Assembly: GCA_947258795.1 (NCBI GenBank)
Contig: CAMYJU010000018.1
Span: 45,531-109,530 of the forward strand
Origin: an uncultured Gammaproteobacteria bacterium
GTDB lineage: Bacteria; Pseudomonadota; Gammaproteobacteria; DRJJ01
Direction: 5' to 3'
Length of the DNA stretch: 64,000 nt
The translations under genes and the position numbers were made by a program. This document shows, piece after piece, positions 37,447-45,625 of the stretch. Below the pieces are notes generated by a model. It was not told the origin of the DNA. It ran no database searches and saw nothing but the letters and a program-made list of their open reading frames with translations. Positions within the stretch are counted from its first letter, which is position 1. Each line of letters begins with the position of its first letter.

Positions 37447-39420
37447 TTACTGCTGTAGTGGTGGGCCGGTATCGGTTTCGGTTTGCAGGCCTGGCTCCTG
37501 TGTGGATGGAAGGCCGGTGTTATGTCGCAGTTCGGCTACCGGGACGGCGCTGCCGTTGAGAATTTGTGCCCAGGAAATTTTGCGTTTGATATAACCCTGT
37601 CCATTCATACTCAGCTTCCCGGTTGTGCCTGGCAGATAGGCTGTTGGCTGGTTTTGTAGGGTGTTGAGATTCATGGCCAGACGATAGGCATCCACCCCGA
37701 GCGCAAAGAAACGGGTATAGCGTTGCATGCGGTGTGGCCAGAGTCCGTTTAGATGCTTATGCAGGTCCTGCTCCTGCAGTTGCAGGTTCCACGGCGTTGT
37801 TGCGAAACGAATGCCATTCATATCGCTGTTTTCACCCGGATTCGGGGTACCATTATAGATGTGTGATGTGGCATAGATCGGCAGGTCACCCGCATAATGA
37901 AATTTCAATTGTGGCCTAATCAGGCGCGCCTGTCTTGGAAAGGCAGCGATGAAGATCATGTCCACGTCGGTGCGGCGACGTGGTTCAAATTGCAGGGCCT
38001 TGCCCAGTAAACGTTCCAGACTACGATTGCGTTCCCGACTCTGGTCCAGCTTCATTAGATGTCTGATCGGGGATGAGTAGTCATTGTCTTGAGCACGGTA
38101 TTGTCTTGCGCTGAGGATCTCACCTCCCAGTTCGCTAAAGTGTTGAGCGAAGGCATCGCGTATACGTGTTCCCCAGTTGGATGAAGGGGTAAGGATAACG
38201 GCACGCCGCATGCCTTCGTCAATTGCGTATTGTGCAACTTGGGTCGCTTCGTCTTCGGGTGGCAGACCGAACTGATACAGGTGTGGGGGTATCAGACTGG
38301 TGTCGCTCAGTGTATTCAATGCCAGTACCGGTACGGGCAAAACCTCGAACCGGGCCAGTTCGGTGATGGATGCCTTTTGTAAAGGACCGATAATCAGGTC
38401 GGCGCCGGATTGCTGGGCAAGCTGGTAGGTCTGTGCAATGGCGGTGCTCTGACTCGAATCGAAAAAGCTCAGTTTTATCTCCGGGGACGGGTCCAGAAAA
38501 CGCGCAGCGACCAGGCCATCACGAATTGCATGGGAGGCCTCCTGCAGTTTTCCGCTCATGGGTAGCAATATGGCGATATGCCTTGGCTGTTCAAGTAACT
38601 GTTCGGTAAGGCTGAGTAACTGCGGGATGATATAGGTATCGGCACCATGACCTGGATAGGAACTATGCCAGCGCTGCAGGTTTTCCTCAAGCCGGTTCCG
38701 GTCCATGCCGGAGGTCTTGCTGATCAGGACCAGTTCTATCCAGCCACTGAACGGGTCAGGCGCCGGTTCAGTTCTTAACAGTGCCACGGCCTCAGCGGTC
38801 AGTCCGTTTAGTACCTCCCAGATACGGCGATCATTGTCCTGTCGCTTCTGATCATCGGTAATCGCCGCTGCGGCCAGGATTCTCATCCGCGCGGCCTCTA
38901 CGCGGTGTCCTTCGTGCTCATGGATCTTTGCGCGCAACAGGGTCAGGCGGCCATCTGGTAGCACGGCTGACTGGTCGAGACCATCCAGCAGCGTGCGTGC
39001 CCGCCCGGGCTGGTCCCGTTGCAGGGCCAGTTCTGCCTGTAATGCAGTGAGCAGGGTGCGGTCACCGGCCAGTTCCAGCTTGTCCGGATCTGTTTCGGTC
39101 AGCAGTTTGGCTGCGCGATCCGGCTTGTTGGCCTGTAGAAACAGGTCAGCTGCCCGCAAACGGTAGTGATAGCGTAAGCCGGTTTCCTGCTGTTCTGCAA
39201 AAAGCAGCGTGACTTCGGCTGCGCCCGCCAGGTCACCCTGTGCTATTTTTTCGCTGGCCTGGGCAACATCGGCGGGGAATGCCCCGGGTTGTTCCTGTTT
39301 GACGGGCCGCGGGCTGCAAGCGCTTAGCAACAGCAATAGCAGGACGGCGCTTAATAGCCATGGACGGGTGTACGCAGATGGTGTGCAACAGGTATATTCG
39401 GGTAGCGAGGGTTTTGTCAT
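37447..39420 (-). CDS. lpoA: Penicillin-binding protein activator LpoA
   Basis: A 657-residue outer-membrane lipoprotein. The signal peptide has an LLLLLLSAC lipobox near residue 35. The N-terminal TPR-like half (about 50-270) is followed by a periplasmic-binding-protein-like half from about 285 (RHIAILLPMSGKLQEASHAIRDGLVAA...LIIGPLQKASI). It activates PBP1a from the outer membrane. The family is named for E. coli LpoA (formerly YraM), and length matches. It diverges from rsmI. Confidence 0.93.
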   Translation of the reverse strand: MTKPSLPEYTCCTPSAYTRPWLLSAVLLLLLLSACSPRPVKQEQPGAFPADVAQASEKIAQGDLAGAAEVTLLFAEQQETGLRYHYRLRAADLFLQANKPDRAAKLLTETDPDKLELAGDRTLLTALQAELALQRDQPGRARTLLDGLDQSAVLPDGRLTLLRAKIHEHEGHRVEAARMRILAAAAITDDQKRQDNDRRIWEVLNGLTAEAVALLRTEPAPDPFSGWIELVLISKTSGMDRNRLEENLQRWHSSYPGHGADTYIIPQLLSLTEQLLEQPRHIAILLPMSGKLQEASHAIRDGLVAARFLDPSPEIKLSFFDSSQSTAIAQTYQLAQQSGADLIIGPLQKASITELARFEVLPVPVLALNTLSDTSLIPPHLYQFGLPPEDEATQVAQYAIDEGMRRAVILTPSSNWGTRIRDAFAQHFSELGGEILSARQYRAQDNDYSSPIRHLMKLDQSRERNRSLERLLGKALQFEPRRRTDVDMIFIAAFPRQARLIRPQLKFHYAGDLPIYATSHIYNGTPNPGENSDMNGIRFATTPWNLQLQEQDLHKHLNGLWPHRMQRYTRFFALGVDAYRLAMNLNTLQNQPTAYLPGTTGKLSMNGQGYIKRKISWAQILNGSAVPVAELRHNTGLPSTQEPGLQTETDTGPPLQQ

Positions 39421-39590
39421 ACAGGCATTATAACCAAATGTAACGCGGCGACCAGCCTGCCAGGTTCACAACATGAGAATCTTCATCATAGCGGGCCCTG
39501 GCCCGGTTTTGGCAGTACCGGGGGGCTGTTTTGTCAGCAGCCGCCAGCGCAGGCGGGAAACAACACAGTTCATGGGTATATGATTCAGAT

Positions 39591-40442
39591 ATGAATAATC
39601 AACGGCAGGCCGGTCAGCTATACATTGTCGCGACACCAATAGGCAACCTCGGTGACATCAGTATGCGGGCCACGGAAATCCTGCAACAGGTTGAACGGAT
39701 CCTTGCCGAAGACACCCGGCACAGCAAGCATTTGTTGCAACACCTGGGGATACAGAAACCCATGTGGTCTTGTCATGAGCACAATGAAGAACAGCGCATA
39801 CAATATGTCTTGTCTGCGCTGGCCGCAGGGGAATCACTGGCCCTGATTTCAGATGCCGGAACCCCGTTGATCAGTGATCCGGGCTATAGACTGGTAATGG
39901 CAGTGGCTGAGCAGGGCTACCAGGTCGTACCGATCCCCGGCCCGAGTGCCCTGATCGCTGCATTGTCTATAGCCGGGCTACCCACCGATCGATTCACATT
40001 TGAGGGATTTTTACCTGCCAAATCCTCGGCACGGGTTAAACGATTACAAGACCTAGCGGAAGAGACACGTACACTGGTGTTCTATGAATCCAGTCACCGT
40101 ATACGTGCCAGCCTGGATGATATACAGCAGGTCATTGGTCCAGATCGGGAAATGGTGGTGATGCGCGAATTGACCAAGCGCCACGAACAGGTATTTCGAG
40201 GTAGTGTACAGCGGGTGGTCGAGCAGGTAGCCGCCGATCCAAATCACCAGAAAGGTGAATTTGTGCTGGTTATAAGAGGGGCGGATGCATCTGCCGGGGC
40301 GCTGCAAATATCATCTACCATCCTGCTGCAGGGATTACTGGATGAGCTCTCTGCCAGTAAGGCCGCCAGTCTGGCTGCAAAGCTGACCGGTTTGCCGCGC
40401 AAGCAGATGTATGAACAGGCCTTGAAATTATCCGGGAAGTAG
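39591..40442 (+). CDS. rsmI: 16S rRNA (cytidine(1402)-2'-O)-methyltransferase
   Basis: A 283-residue tetrapyrrole-methylase-fold enzyme. The N-terminus is GQLYIVATPIGNLGDISMRA. ILAEDTRHSKHLLQHLGI, LISDAGTPLISDPGYRLV and VPIPGPSALIAALSIAGLPTDRFTFEGFLP follow. It adds a 2'-O-methyl to C1402 of 16S rRNA with RsmH, encoded 4 kb away. ATG 39591 gives the usual start; an upstream in-frame start at 39531 is unlikely. It converges on recQ. Confidence 0.95.
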   Translation: MNNQRQAGQLYIVATPIGNLGDISMRATEILQQVERILAEDTRHSKHLLQHLGIQKPMWSCHEHNEEQRIQYVLSALAAGESLALISDAGTPLISDPGYRLVMAVAEQGYQVVPIPGPSALIAALSIAGLPTDRFTFEGFLPAKSSARVKRLQDLAEETRTLVFYESSHRIRASLDDIQQVIGPDREMVVMRELTKRHEQVFRGSVQRVVEQVAADPNHQKGEFVLVIRGADASAGALQISSTILLQGLLDELSASKAASLAAKLTGLPRKQMYEQALKLSGK

Positions 40443-40487
40443 GCTGCAGTCGCTTACAGCTTACACATATAGCGAAATAGTTCAGAC

Positions 40488-40721
40488 TTAATCTGAAACA
40501 AGAGGAAATCGGGCGATCTCGATAAGGAAGGCTTTGCCGTAGCGCTGTAATTTCTGTTCGCCCACGCCGGTCAGTCCGAGCAATTCGGCTTCATTGGCAG
40601 GACGAGTACGGGCCATGGCCTGCAATGTGCTGTCGTGGAAGATGACATAGGGCGGCATATCCTGTTCCTGTGCCAGCCGGGTGCGTAGCTCGCGCAGGGC
40701 CTCGAACAGGTCGGTGTCCAC
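40488..40721 (-). pseudogene. Detached HRDC domain of RecQ
   Basis: A 77-residue ORF (GTG start) that is a complete HRDC domain: DLFEALRELRTRLAQEQDMPPYVIFHDSTLQAMARTRP..ELLGLTGVGEQKLQRYGKAFL. It lies in the +1 frame just after the recQ stop. The in-between frame is open ([17 protein letters not shown]) and reads like a normal linker. The segment is very probably the C-terminus of recQ, separated by a one-base insertion. Whether it is translated separately is unknown. Confidence 0.8.
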
Positions 40722-40746
40722 CAGCCGTACCTCGACCGAGCGACTG

Positions 40747-42318
40747 TTACTGCCTGATTTCTGTCTTACGCAGTTTGCGTAGTGCCAGTTCTACCTCACC
40801 ACGTAGCAGTGGTCGGCAGGCCTCGGTCAGGTGCAGGGCGCCATAACCTTCAATGTCCACGCTCAGGTAGCCGCGCGCGATAAGCTGGCGGAACACGCCG
40901 CGCCAATCAGTGGCAGACAGGTCATGGCCAATGCCGTAGGTGCTGATTTTGTCATGGCCTAAGCGTAGGATGCGTTCGTCGTTTTTCTTGCCGGTGAGTA
41001 TCTCTATGATGTAGTTGACGCCGAAGCGTTGGCCGGTGCGGTAGACGCAGGACAGGGCCTTTTGTGCGGTCACGGTGGCGTCCCATGTTTGCGGTGGCTG
41101 CAGGCAGTTGTCGCAGTTACCGCAGGGCTCGTCGTACTGTTCATCGAAGTAGGCCAGCAGGGCCTGACGACGACAGGTGGTCAGTTCGCACAGGCCGAGC
41201 ATGGCTTCGAGCTTGTGGTGGGTGATCTGTTTGTATTTTTCATTTGCGTCGGAGGCATGGGTCATTTGCCGCAGCGTGATCACGTCCTGCAGACCGTATG
41301 CTAGCCAGGCATTGGCAGCGGCACCATCGCGCCCGGCGCGGCCGGTTTCCTGATAGTAGGCCTCGATGCTTTTGGGCAGGTTGAGATGGGCTACGAAGCG
41401 CACGTCCGGCTTGTCGATGCCCATGCCGAAGGCAATGGTGGCGACAATGATTACCCCGTCCTCGCGCAGGAAGCGCGCCTGGTGCTCACTGCGTACCTCA
41501 TTCGGCAGACCAGCATGATAGGGCAGGGCAATGCGCCCCTTGCCCTGCAACCATTCGGCGATAGCCTCTACCTTTTTGCGTGAGAGACAATAGACGATAC
41601 CGGCATCAGCAGGGTGTTCGTTCTCCAGGAAGTGCCATAGTTGCTCACGCGCATTCTGTCCTTCATTCTGGCTATAGCGAATATTGGGCCGATCAAAGCT
41701 GTTTATGAATACCGCTGATTCGTGCAGGTCAAGCTGCTCGATGATTTCCTGCCGGGTGCGTGCATCGGCGGTCGCGGTCAGTGCGATGCGTGGTACGTTT
41801 GGGTAACGTTTGTGCAACATCGAAAGCTGCTGATATTCGGGGCGGAAGTCATGGCCCCATTGTGAGACGCAATGAGCCTCGTCGATTGCAAACAGGGTGA
41901 GGGGTACGTCATCCAGTAAACGCAAGGTCGACTCGGTCAGCAGTCGTTCGGGGGCGAGATACAGCAAGTCCAGTTCACCCCGGCGCAGGGCTGTCTCAAT
42001 CTCTTGTCGGGTATTGGTGTCCTGAGTGGAGTTCAGGAAGGCGGCACGGATGCCGAGTTGTTGTAATGTATTCACCTGATCCTGCATCAGTGCAATGAGT
42101 GGCGAGACTACCACGCCTGCGCCGTTACGCAACAGGGCAGGAATCTGGTAGCAGAGCGATTTGCCACCGCCGGTAGGCATCAATGTCAGCACGTCGCGGC
42201 CGGCCAGCAATGCATTGATGATGTCGCCTTGATTTAGGCGAAAATTGCTATAGCCGAATCGGCGCTTGAGGATTTCATGGGCGGCTTCCATGCCGGGGTC
42301 GGTCAGCGTGCCTTCCAT
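40747..42318 (-). CDS. recQ: ATP-dependent DNA helicase RecQ, lacking its HRDC end
   Basis: A 523-residue 3'-5' DNA helicase. The Walker A is MPTGGGKS (48-55), motif II is [19 protein letters not shown], and motif VI is [12 protein letters not shown]. The zinc domain is at about 375-400 ([10 protein letters not shown]...CGNCDNC), followed by winged helix. It stops at RKTEIRQ. Removing one base would join it to the HRDC domain in 40488-40721 and give 609 residues, the length of E. coli RecQ. The core helicase should work without HRDC, but with altered DNA-structure preference. Confidence 0.93.
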   Translation of the reverse strand: MEGTLTDPGMEAAHEILKRRFGYSNFRLNQGDIINALLAGRDVLTLMPTGGGKSLCYQIPALLRNGAGVVVSPLIALMQDQVNTLQQLGIRAAFLNSTQDTNTRQEIETALRRGELDLLYLAPERLLTESTLRLLDDVPLTLFAIDEAHCVSQWGHDFRPEYQQLSMLHKRYPNVPRIALTATADARTRQEIIEQLDLHESAVFINSFDRPNIRYSQNEGQNAREQLWHFLENEHPADAGIVYCLSRKKVEAIAEWLQGKGRIALPYHAGLPNEVRSEHQARFLREDGVIIVATIAFGMGIDKPDVRFVAHLNLPKSIEAYYQETGRAGRDGAAANAWLAYGLQDVITLRQMTHASDANEKYKQITHHKLEAMLGLCELTTCRRQALLAYFDEQYDEPCGNCDNCLQPPQTWDATVTAQKALSCVYRTGQRFGVNYIIEILTGKKNDERILRLGHDKISTYGIGHDLSATDWRGVFRQLIARGYLSVDIEGYGALHLTEACRPLLRGEVELALRKLRKTEIRQ

Positions 42319-42624
42319 AGTCGTTTTCCTGCAATGCTGTAAAGCATTGATCTTGCCCTAAGCGGTCCGGGTTTGGCAATTACTATCCTGATTTAGACTT
42401 GCCTGACAGCAAGGTGATCAGGCTGGATGCTCGTCTAGCCAGGCTAACAGGCAAACGGATGTATTATTAGGCGCTTATTTTGACTGGAGAACAAGCTCTC
42501 ACCTGGGGATTTAACCCCGCTATTTCCATGTTATTACTAAGAAAAATGTGTGAATAAAAACATTGTCATCGCGCTGGTGATTATGTAAAAATCTAGTTCC
42601 TGCTACGGCAATGGAGATGCAACC
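42319..42624. other. Gene-free stretch between recQ and the TPR-like gene
   Basis: About 300 bp between the two divergent genes. No coding sequence recognised. A short GGGG-N6-CCCC hairpin lies at about 42515-42528 without a T-run. A purine-rich GGAGATG is directly before the 42625 start. It presumably holds the divergent promoters, but no promoter pair is convincing. Confidence 0.4.
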
Positions 42625-43122
42625 ATGGCAACATCTGTACCTGAGAACAAGAAAGCAGGCCTCAATCCCGATTTCCTGAATGGCCTGAAACTGCTGAAGG
42701 AAGAGGAATTGCTGGCTGCTCTGGCCGTGTTCAGGCTGGCGATAAAAAACTCCATTGATGATGAATTTGCTTCACTGTATGCCTCTTACCATGGCCTGAC
42801 CAATGCGCGTCTGGGTAATCCAAACGGCTTGAGACAGTGCCGCCTGGCTGCTCACTTCGAGGAGCATCACGCTGATGTGTTTCTGAACCTGGCCCGGGCG
42901 GAGATTTTAGAAGGGAATCGCACCCGTGCTCTGGATGCGATCCGTTCAGGCTTGCGTATCGACCCGGCTCATTCCGCCTTACGTAAATTACGCAACGAGC
43001 AGGGTGTTCGTCGGAGCCCGACGATTGGCTGGTTGAGAAGAGAACATCGTGTTAACGAGACACTGGGGAAGTTCACTCACTGGGTATCAAATATTAAATC
43101 GACTAATAATATCAGAGACTAA
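42625..43122 (+). CDS. TPR-like hypothetical protein
   Basis: A 165-residue soluble protein. Helical repeats resembling tetratricopeptides occupy about 15-130 (FLNGLKLLKEEELLAALAVFRLAIKNS..; ADVFLNLARAEILEGNRTRALDAIRSGLRIDPAHSALRKL). The last repeat has the typical A-x-x-A-I-R-x-G-L-x-I-D-P turn. The C-terminal 35 residues are basic and carry no known motif. TPR proteins mediate protein contacts; the partner is not known. It precedes rnpB by about 35 bp. Confidence 0.72.
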   Translation: MATSVPENKKAGLNPDFLNGLKLLKEEELLAALAVFRLAIKNSIDDEFASLYASYHGLTNARLGNPNGLRQCRLAAHFEEHHADVFLNLARAEILEGNRTRALDAIRSGLRIDPAHSALRKLRNEQGVRRSPTIGWLRREHRVNETLGKFTHWVSNIKSTNNIRD

Positions 43123-43158
43123 GAGCACACAGACCGGATAGAATGGTATACTGACCAC

Positions 43159-43527
43159 GGTGGGAGCCGGCTATGCAATCGCTCTGCTTGCGGGTGTGTA
43201 GTCACCAGCAGCAGGGAGGAAAGTCCGGGCTCCATAGGGCAAGGTGCCAGGTAACACCTGGGGGGCGCGAGTCCACGGCCAGTGCCACAGAAAAGATACC
43301 GCCTGCCCTGCTCAGGGCCGGTAAGGGTGAAATGGTGCGGTAAGAGCGCACCGCGCTGCTGGTAACAGCAGTGGCAGGGTAAACCCCACCTGGAGCAAGA
43401 CCAAATAGGGGAACAGATAATGTGGCCCGCATTGTTCCCGGGTAGGTTGCTTGAGTTGTATGGTGACGTACATCCCAGATGAATGATTGCACTCGACAGA
43501 ACCCGGCTTATCGGCCGGCTCCCACCA
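43159..43527 (+). ncRNA. rnpB: RNase P RNA component (M1-type, class A)
   Basis: The P1 stem pairs GGTGGGAGCCGG (43159-43170) with CCGGCTCCCACC (43515-43526). The core GAGGAAAGTCCGGGC is at 43216-43230. The AGTGAAA-like GGTGAAATGGTGCGGTAAGAGCGCACCGCG, the AAACCCCACC..GGAGCAAGACCAAATAGG region and the 3' ACAGAACCCGGCTTAT are all in order. This is the catalytic RNA that trims tRNA 5' leaders. Its location just upstream of mraZ is common in gammaproteobacteria. TATACT at 43147-43152 is a probable -10, with no good -35. Confidence 0.97.
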
Positions 43528-43546
43528 CCATAATGCGTTGAATATT

Positions 43547-43612
43547 GATCAAAAACACTGATTGAGACAACAAAATAGCCGCCTGCAAGTGGTCGAAACC
43601 GGTGTTTTGATC
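43547..43612. repeat. Inverted repeat between rnpB and mraZ
   Basis: GATCAAAAACAC (43547-43558) and GTGTTTTGATC (43602-43612) pair with a single-base bulge around 43 nt. The hairpin has no T-run, although it lies just downstream of rnpB and might aid its 3' end formation. It could also be a degraded mobile repeat. Function not known. Confidence 0.45.
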
Positions 43613-43811
43613 TGAAAGTGGATATTTTTTCTGAATATTTTCTACGTCGAATCGGATCTCCCGAGGTCTTGAAGTAGCACTGTAACAAGGTTCCGTAAGC
43701 TACTGATTTATAATTTCCGTCACTTTTCCCCACCTTTGCATTCCGCTGCAAAAAATGCGCTAAGTTATTGTGACAAAAGCACTCTTTTGTGATTCAGCGC
43801 GCGTAAATTAC

Positions 43812-43840
43812 TTGACATTTAGGCTGCCGAATACCAATAT
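43812..43840 (+). promoter_or_regulatory. Candidate mra (dcw) promoter
   Basis: A consensus TTGACA is at 43812-43817. At 17 bp spacing the -10 would be CAATAT (43835-43840), which fits only loosely; AATATT one base later is the alternative. The start would be near 43847, directly upstream of, or overlapping, the TGG repeat operator. This is the only consensus -35 in the 380 bp between rnpB and mraZ. Confidence 0.6.
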
Positions 43841-43849
43841 TGCGTATTA

Positions 43850-43885
43850 GTGGATATAAATGGTTAATTGTGGAATTTAGTGGTT
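43850..43885 (+). promoter_or_regulatory. MraZ operator: four TGG repeats at 10-bp spacing
   Basis: TGG trinucleotides begin at 43851, 43861, 43871 and 43881 (TGGAT, TGGTT, TGGAA, TGGTT), so all four face the same side of the helix. Known MraZ binds three TGGGN repeats with 10-bp period upstream of its own gene in E. coli and similar repeats in Mycoplasma. The set sits just downstream of the mra promoter and 24 bp before the mraZ start, which fits autorepression of the dcw operon. Bases 4-5 are A/T instead of GN. Confidence 0.75.
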
Positions 43886-43908
43886 TTATGCTTTAAGGGG
43901 TCACGCGC

Positions 43909-44364
43909 TTGTTTCGTGGGGTAAACATCATCAATCTGGATGCCAAGGGCCGGTTTGCGATGCCGACGCGCTATCGTGCGGACCTGTTCGAGCAGGCCGA
44001 GAACAAGCTGGTGCTGACGGTCGATCGGGATCATTGTCTGATGATATATCCGTTTCCTGACTGGCAGGAGCTGGAGCGCAAGATCATGCGCCTGCCCAGC
44101 TATAACAAACAGGCACGCAGCCTGCAGCGATTACTGGTCGGCTATGCGACCGAGGTCGATATGGATGGCCAGGGGCGCATCCTGGTGGCCCCGCCGCTGC
44201 GTAGCTTCGCGGTGCTGGACAAACGTGCTGTGCTGATCGGCCAGGGTAACCGTTTTGAGCTTTGGGATGAGCAGCGCTGGAATAACAACTGTGAAAGCTG
44301 GTTTGCAGAAGGTGATCTGGAGCAGGGTGAAATGCCACCCGAACTGGAATCACTGTCCTTGTAA
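43909..44364 (+). CDS. mraZ: Transcriptional regulator MraZ
   Basis: A 151-residue AbrB-like DNA-binding protein with two swapped-hairpin domains: [22 protein letters not shown] (2-23) and [21 protein letters not shown] (about 80-100). Each carries the D-x-K/G-G-R-F/I core that reads TGG repeats. It autorepresses the dcw operon. The start is TTG, with AAGGGG 9 nt upstream. Its stop overlaps the rsmH ATG by one base. Confidence 0.96.
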   Translation: MFRGVNIINLDAKGRFAMPTRYRADLFEQAENKLVLTVDRDHCLMIYPFPDWQELERKIMRLPSYNKQARSLQRLLVGYATEVDMDGQGRILVAPPLRSFAVLDKRAVLIGQGNRFELWDEQRWNNNCESWFAEGDLEQGEMPPELESLSL

Positions 44365-45308
44365 TGGCGAATGCCATGCAGGAGGAAACGCAACACAAAC
44401 CGGTATTGTTTAGCGAGGCCATAGCTGCGCTGAACATCACTGCTGATGGCATTTATGTAGATGGCACCTTTGGTCGCGGTGGACATGCAGCCGCGATACT
44501 GGATCGGCTGGGGCCAGAAGGACGTTTGATAGCGACAGACAAGGATCCGGATGCAATCGCGTATGCCCGGGAACGTTTTGGATGCGACAGGCGTTTTCAG
44601 ATCGAGCGAGGCAGTTTCGTCATGCTGGGTGATATGGCAAGACAAATCGGGGTAGCTGGAAAGATCGACGGGGTGTTGCTCGATCTGGGGGTTTCATCGC
44701 CACAACTGGATGATGCCTCACGTGGTTTTAGTTTTCTGCGTGATGGTCCACTTGATATGCGTATGGATCCGGATACCGGAATCAGTGCGGCTGACTGGCT
44801 GGCGCAGGCGGATGAATGGGATATGGCTCAGGTGTTCTGGCGTTATGGCGAGGAGCGCTACAGTCGCCGTATTGCAAAATCGATATGTGCCCGGCGTGAA
44901 CAACAGGCGATTACGACCACAGCCGAACTGGCAGAACTGGTGGCATCGGCGGTACCAGGCAAGGAGCGTAAAAAACATCCGGCAACACGGGTGTTTCAGG
45001 CGATCAGGATTTTTATCAATCGTGAACTGGAAGACCTGGGTGAGGCACTGAACGGGATTGTGGATGTGATGCGTACAGGCGGACGGTTGGTGGTGATCAG
45101 TTTTCATTCCCTGGAGGACCGCATGGTTAAACGTTTTATGCGTGACCAGGCAAAGGGAACGGAATTACCACCTGATTTACCGGTTACCGGTAGTCCGGCC
45201 GATCGGCGTTTACGTGTGATAGGTAAGCCGGTGTTTCCCGGTGATCAGGAAATACAGGCCAACCCGCGTGCACGCAGTGCGGTGATGCGCGTAGCGGAGC
45301 GTCTATAG
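44364..45308 (+). CDS. rsmH: 16S rRNA (cytosine(1402)-N4)-methyltransferase
   Basis: A 314-residue SAM-dependent methyltransferase (MraW). [18 protein letters not shown] is the SAM loop. [46 protein letters not shown] and [15 protein letters not shown] are the family motifs. It modifies the same C1402 as RsmI. It overlaps mraZ by one base and ftsL by one base. Confidence 0.97.
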   Translation: MANAMQEETQHKPVLFSEAIAALNITADGIYVDGTFGRGGHAAAILDRLGPEGRLIATDKDPDAIAYARERFGCDRRFQIERGSFVMLGDMARQIGVAGKIDGVLLDLGVSSPQLDDASRGFSFLRDGPLDMRMDPDTGISAADWLAQADEWDMAQVFWRYGEERYSRRIAKSICARREQQAITTTAELAELVASAVPGKERKKHPATRVFQAIRIFINRELEDLGEALNGIVDVMRTGGRLVVISFHSLEDRMVKRFMRDQAKGTELPPDLPVTGSPADRRLRVIGKPVFPGDQEIQANPRARSAVMRVAERL

Positions 45309-45625
45309 TGGCGACAGCAGATACAGCAGATACAGCGGATACAGGCAGGTCTAACTGGTCATGGATGCATGTATTCCTAGTGGTCCTAATTGTATCCGTG
45401 GTGGCAACGGCGGTGGCGGTGGTCAATGCCCGGCATAAAAGTCGGATCCTGTTTTCCGAGTTGCAAAAACTCAACAAGGTGCAGGATGAGCTGGAGACCG
45501 AATGGGGAAGACTGCAACTGGAGCAAAGCTCCTGGTCTACCCATACGCGTATAGAGGGTGCGGCATCAGGCAGACTGAAAATGTACATACCCAAGGCAAG
45601 TGAGGTTGTGATAGTCAGGCCATGA
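45308..45625 (+). CDS. ftsL: Cell division protein FtsL
   Basis: A 105-residue bitopic divisome protein. A short cytoplasmic tail (about 1-15) contains an ATADTADTADTG repeat; one membrane helix is at about 18-36 (HVFLVVLIVSVVATAVAVV), and a periplasmic coiled-coil is at about 40-80 (FSELQKLNKVQDELETEWGRLQLEQ). It forms FtsQLB and activates FtsWI. GTG start, overlapping the rsmH stop; ATGA overlap with ftsI. Confidence 0.92.
   Translation: MATADTADTADTGRSNWSWMHVFLVVLIVSVVATAVAVVNARHKSRILFSELQKLNKVQDELETEWGRLQLEQSSWSTHTRIEGAASGRLKMYIPKASEVVIVRP
45317..45343 (+). repeat. Three 9-bp tandem repeats inside ftsL
   Basis: GCAGATACA (45317-45325), GCAGATACA (45326-45334) and GCGGATACA (45335-45343) encode the Ala-Asp-Thr units in the FtsL cytoplasmic tail. 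Slippage in steps of 9 bp would change the tail length without breaking the frame. Confidence 0.8.

Noticed and set aside
39499-39514. TGGCCCG-N4-TGGCA near rsmI
   Set aside because: GG and GC spacing is right, but the -12 element is poor and rsmI has no known sigma-54 control; it lies in a GC-rich stretch where such matches arise by chance.
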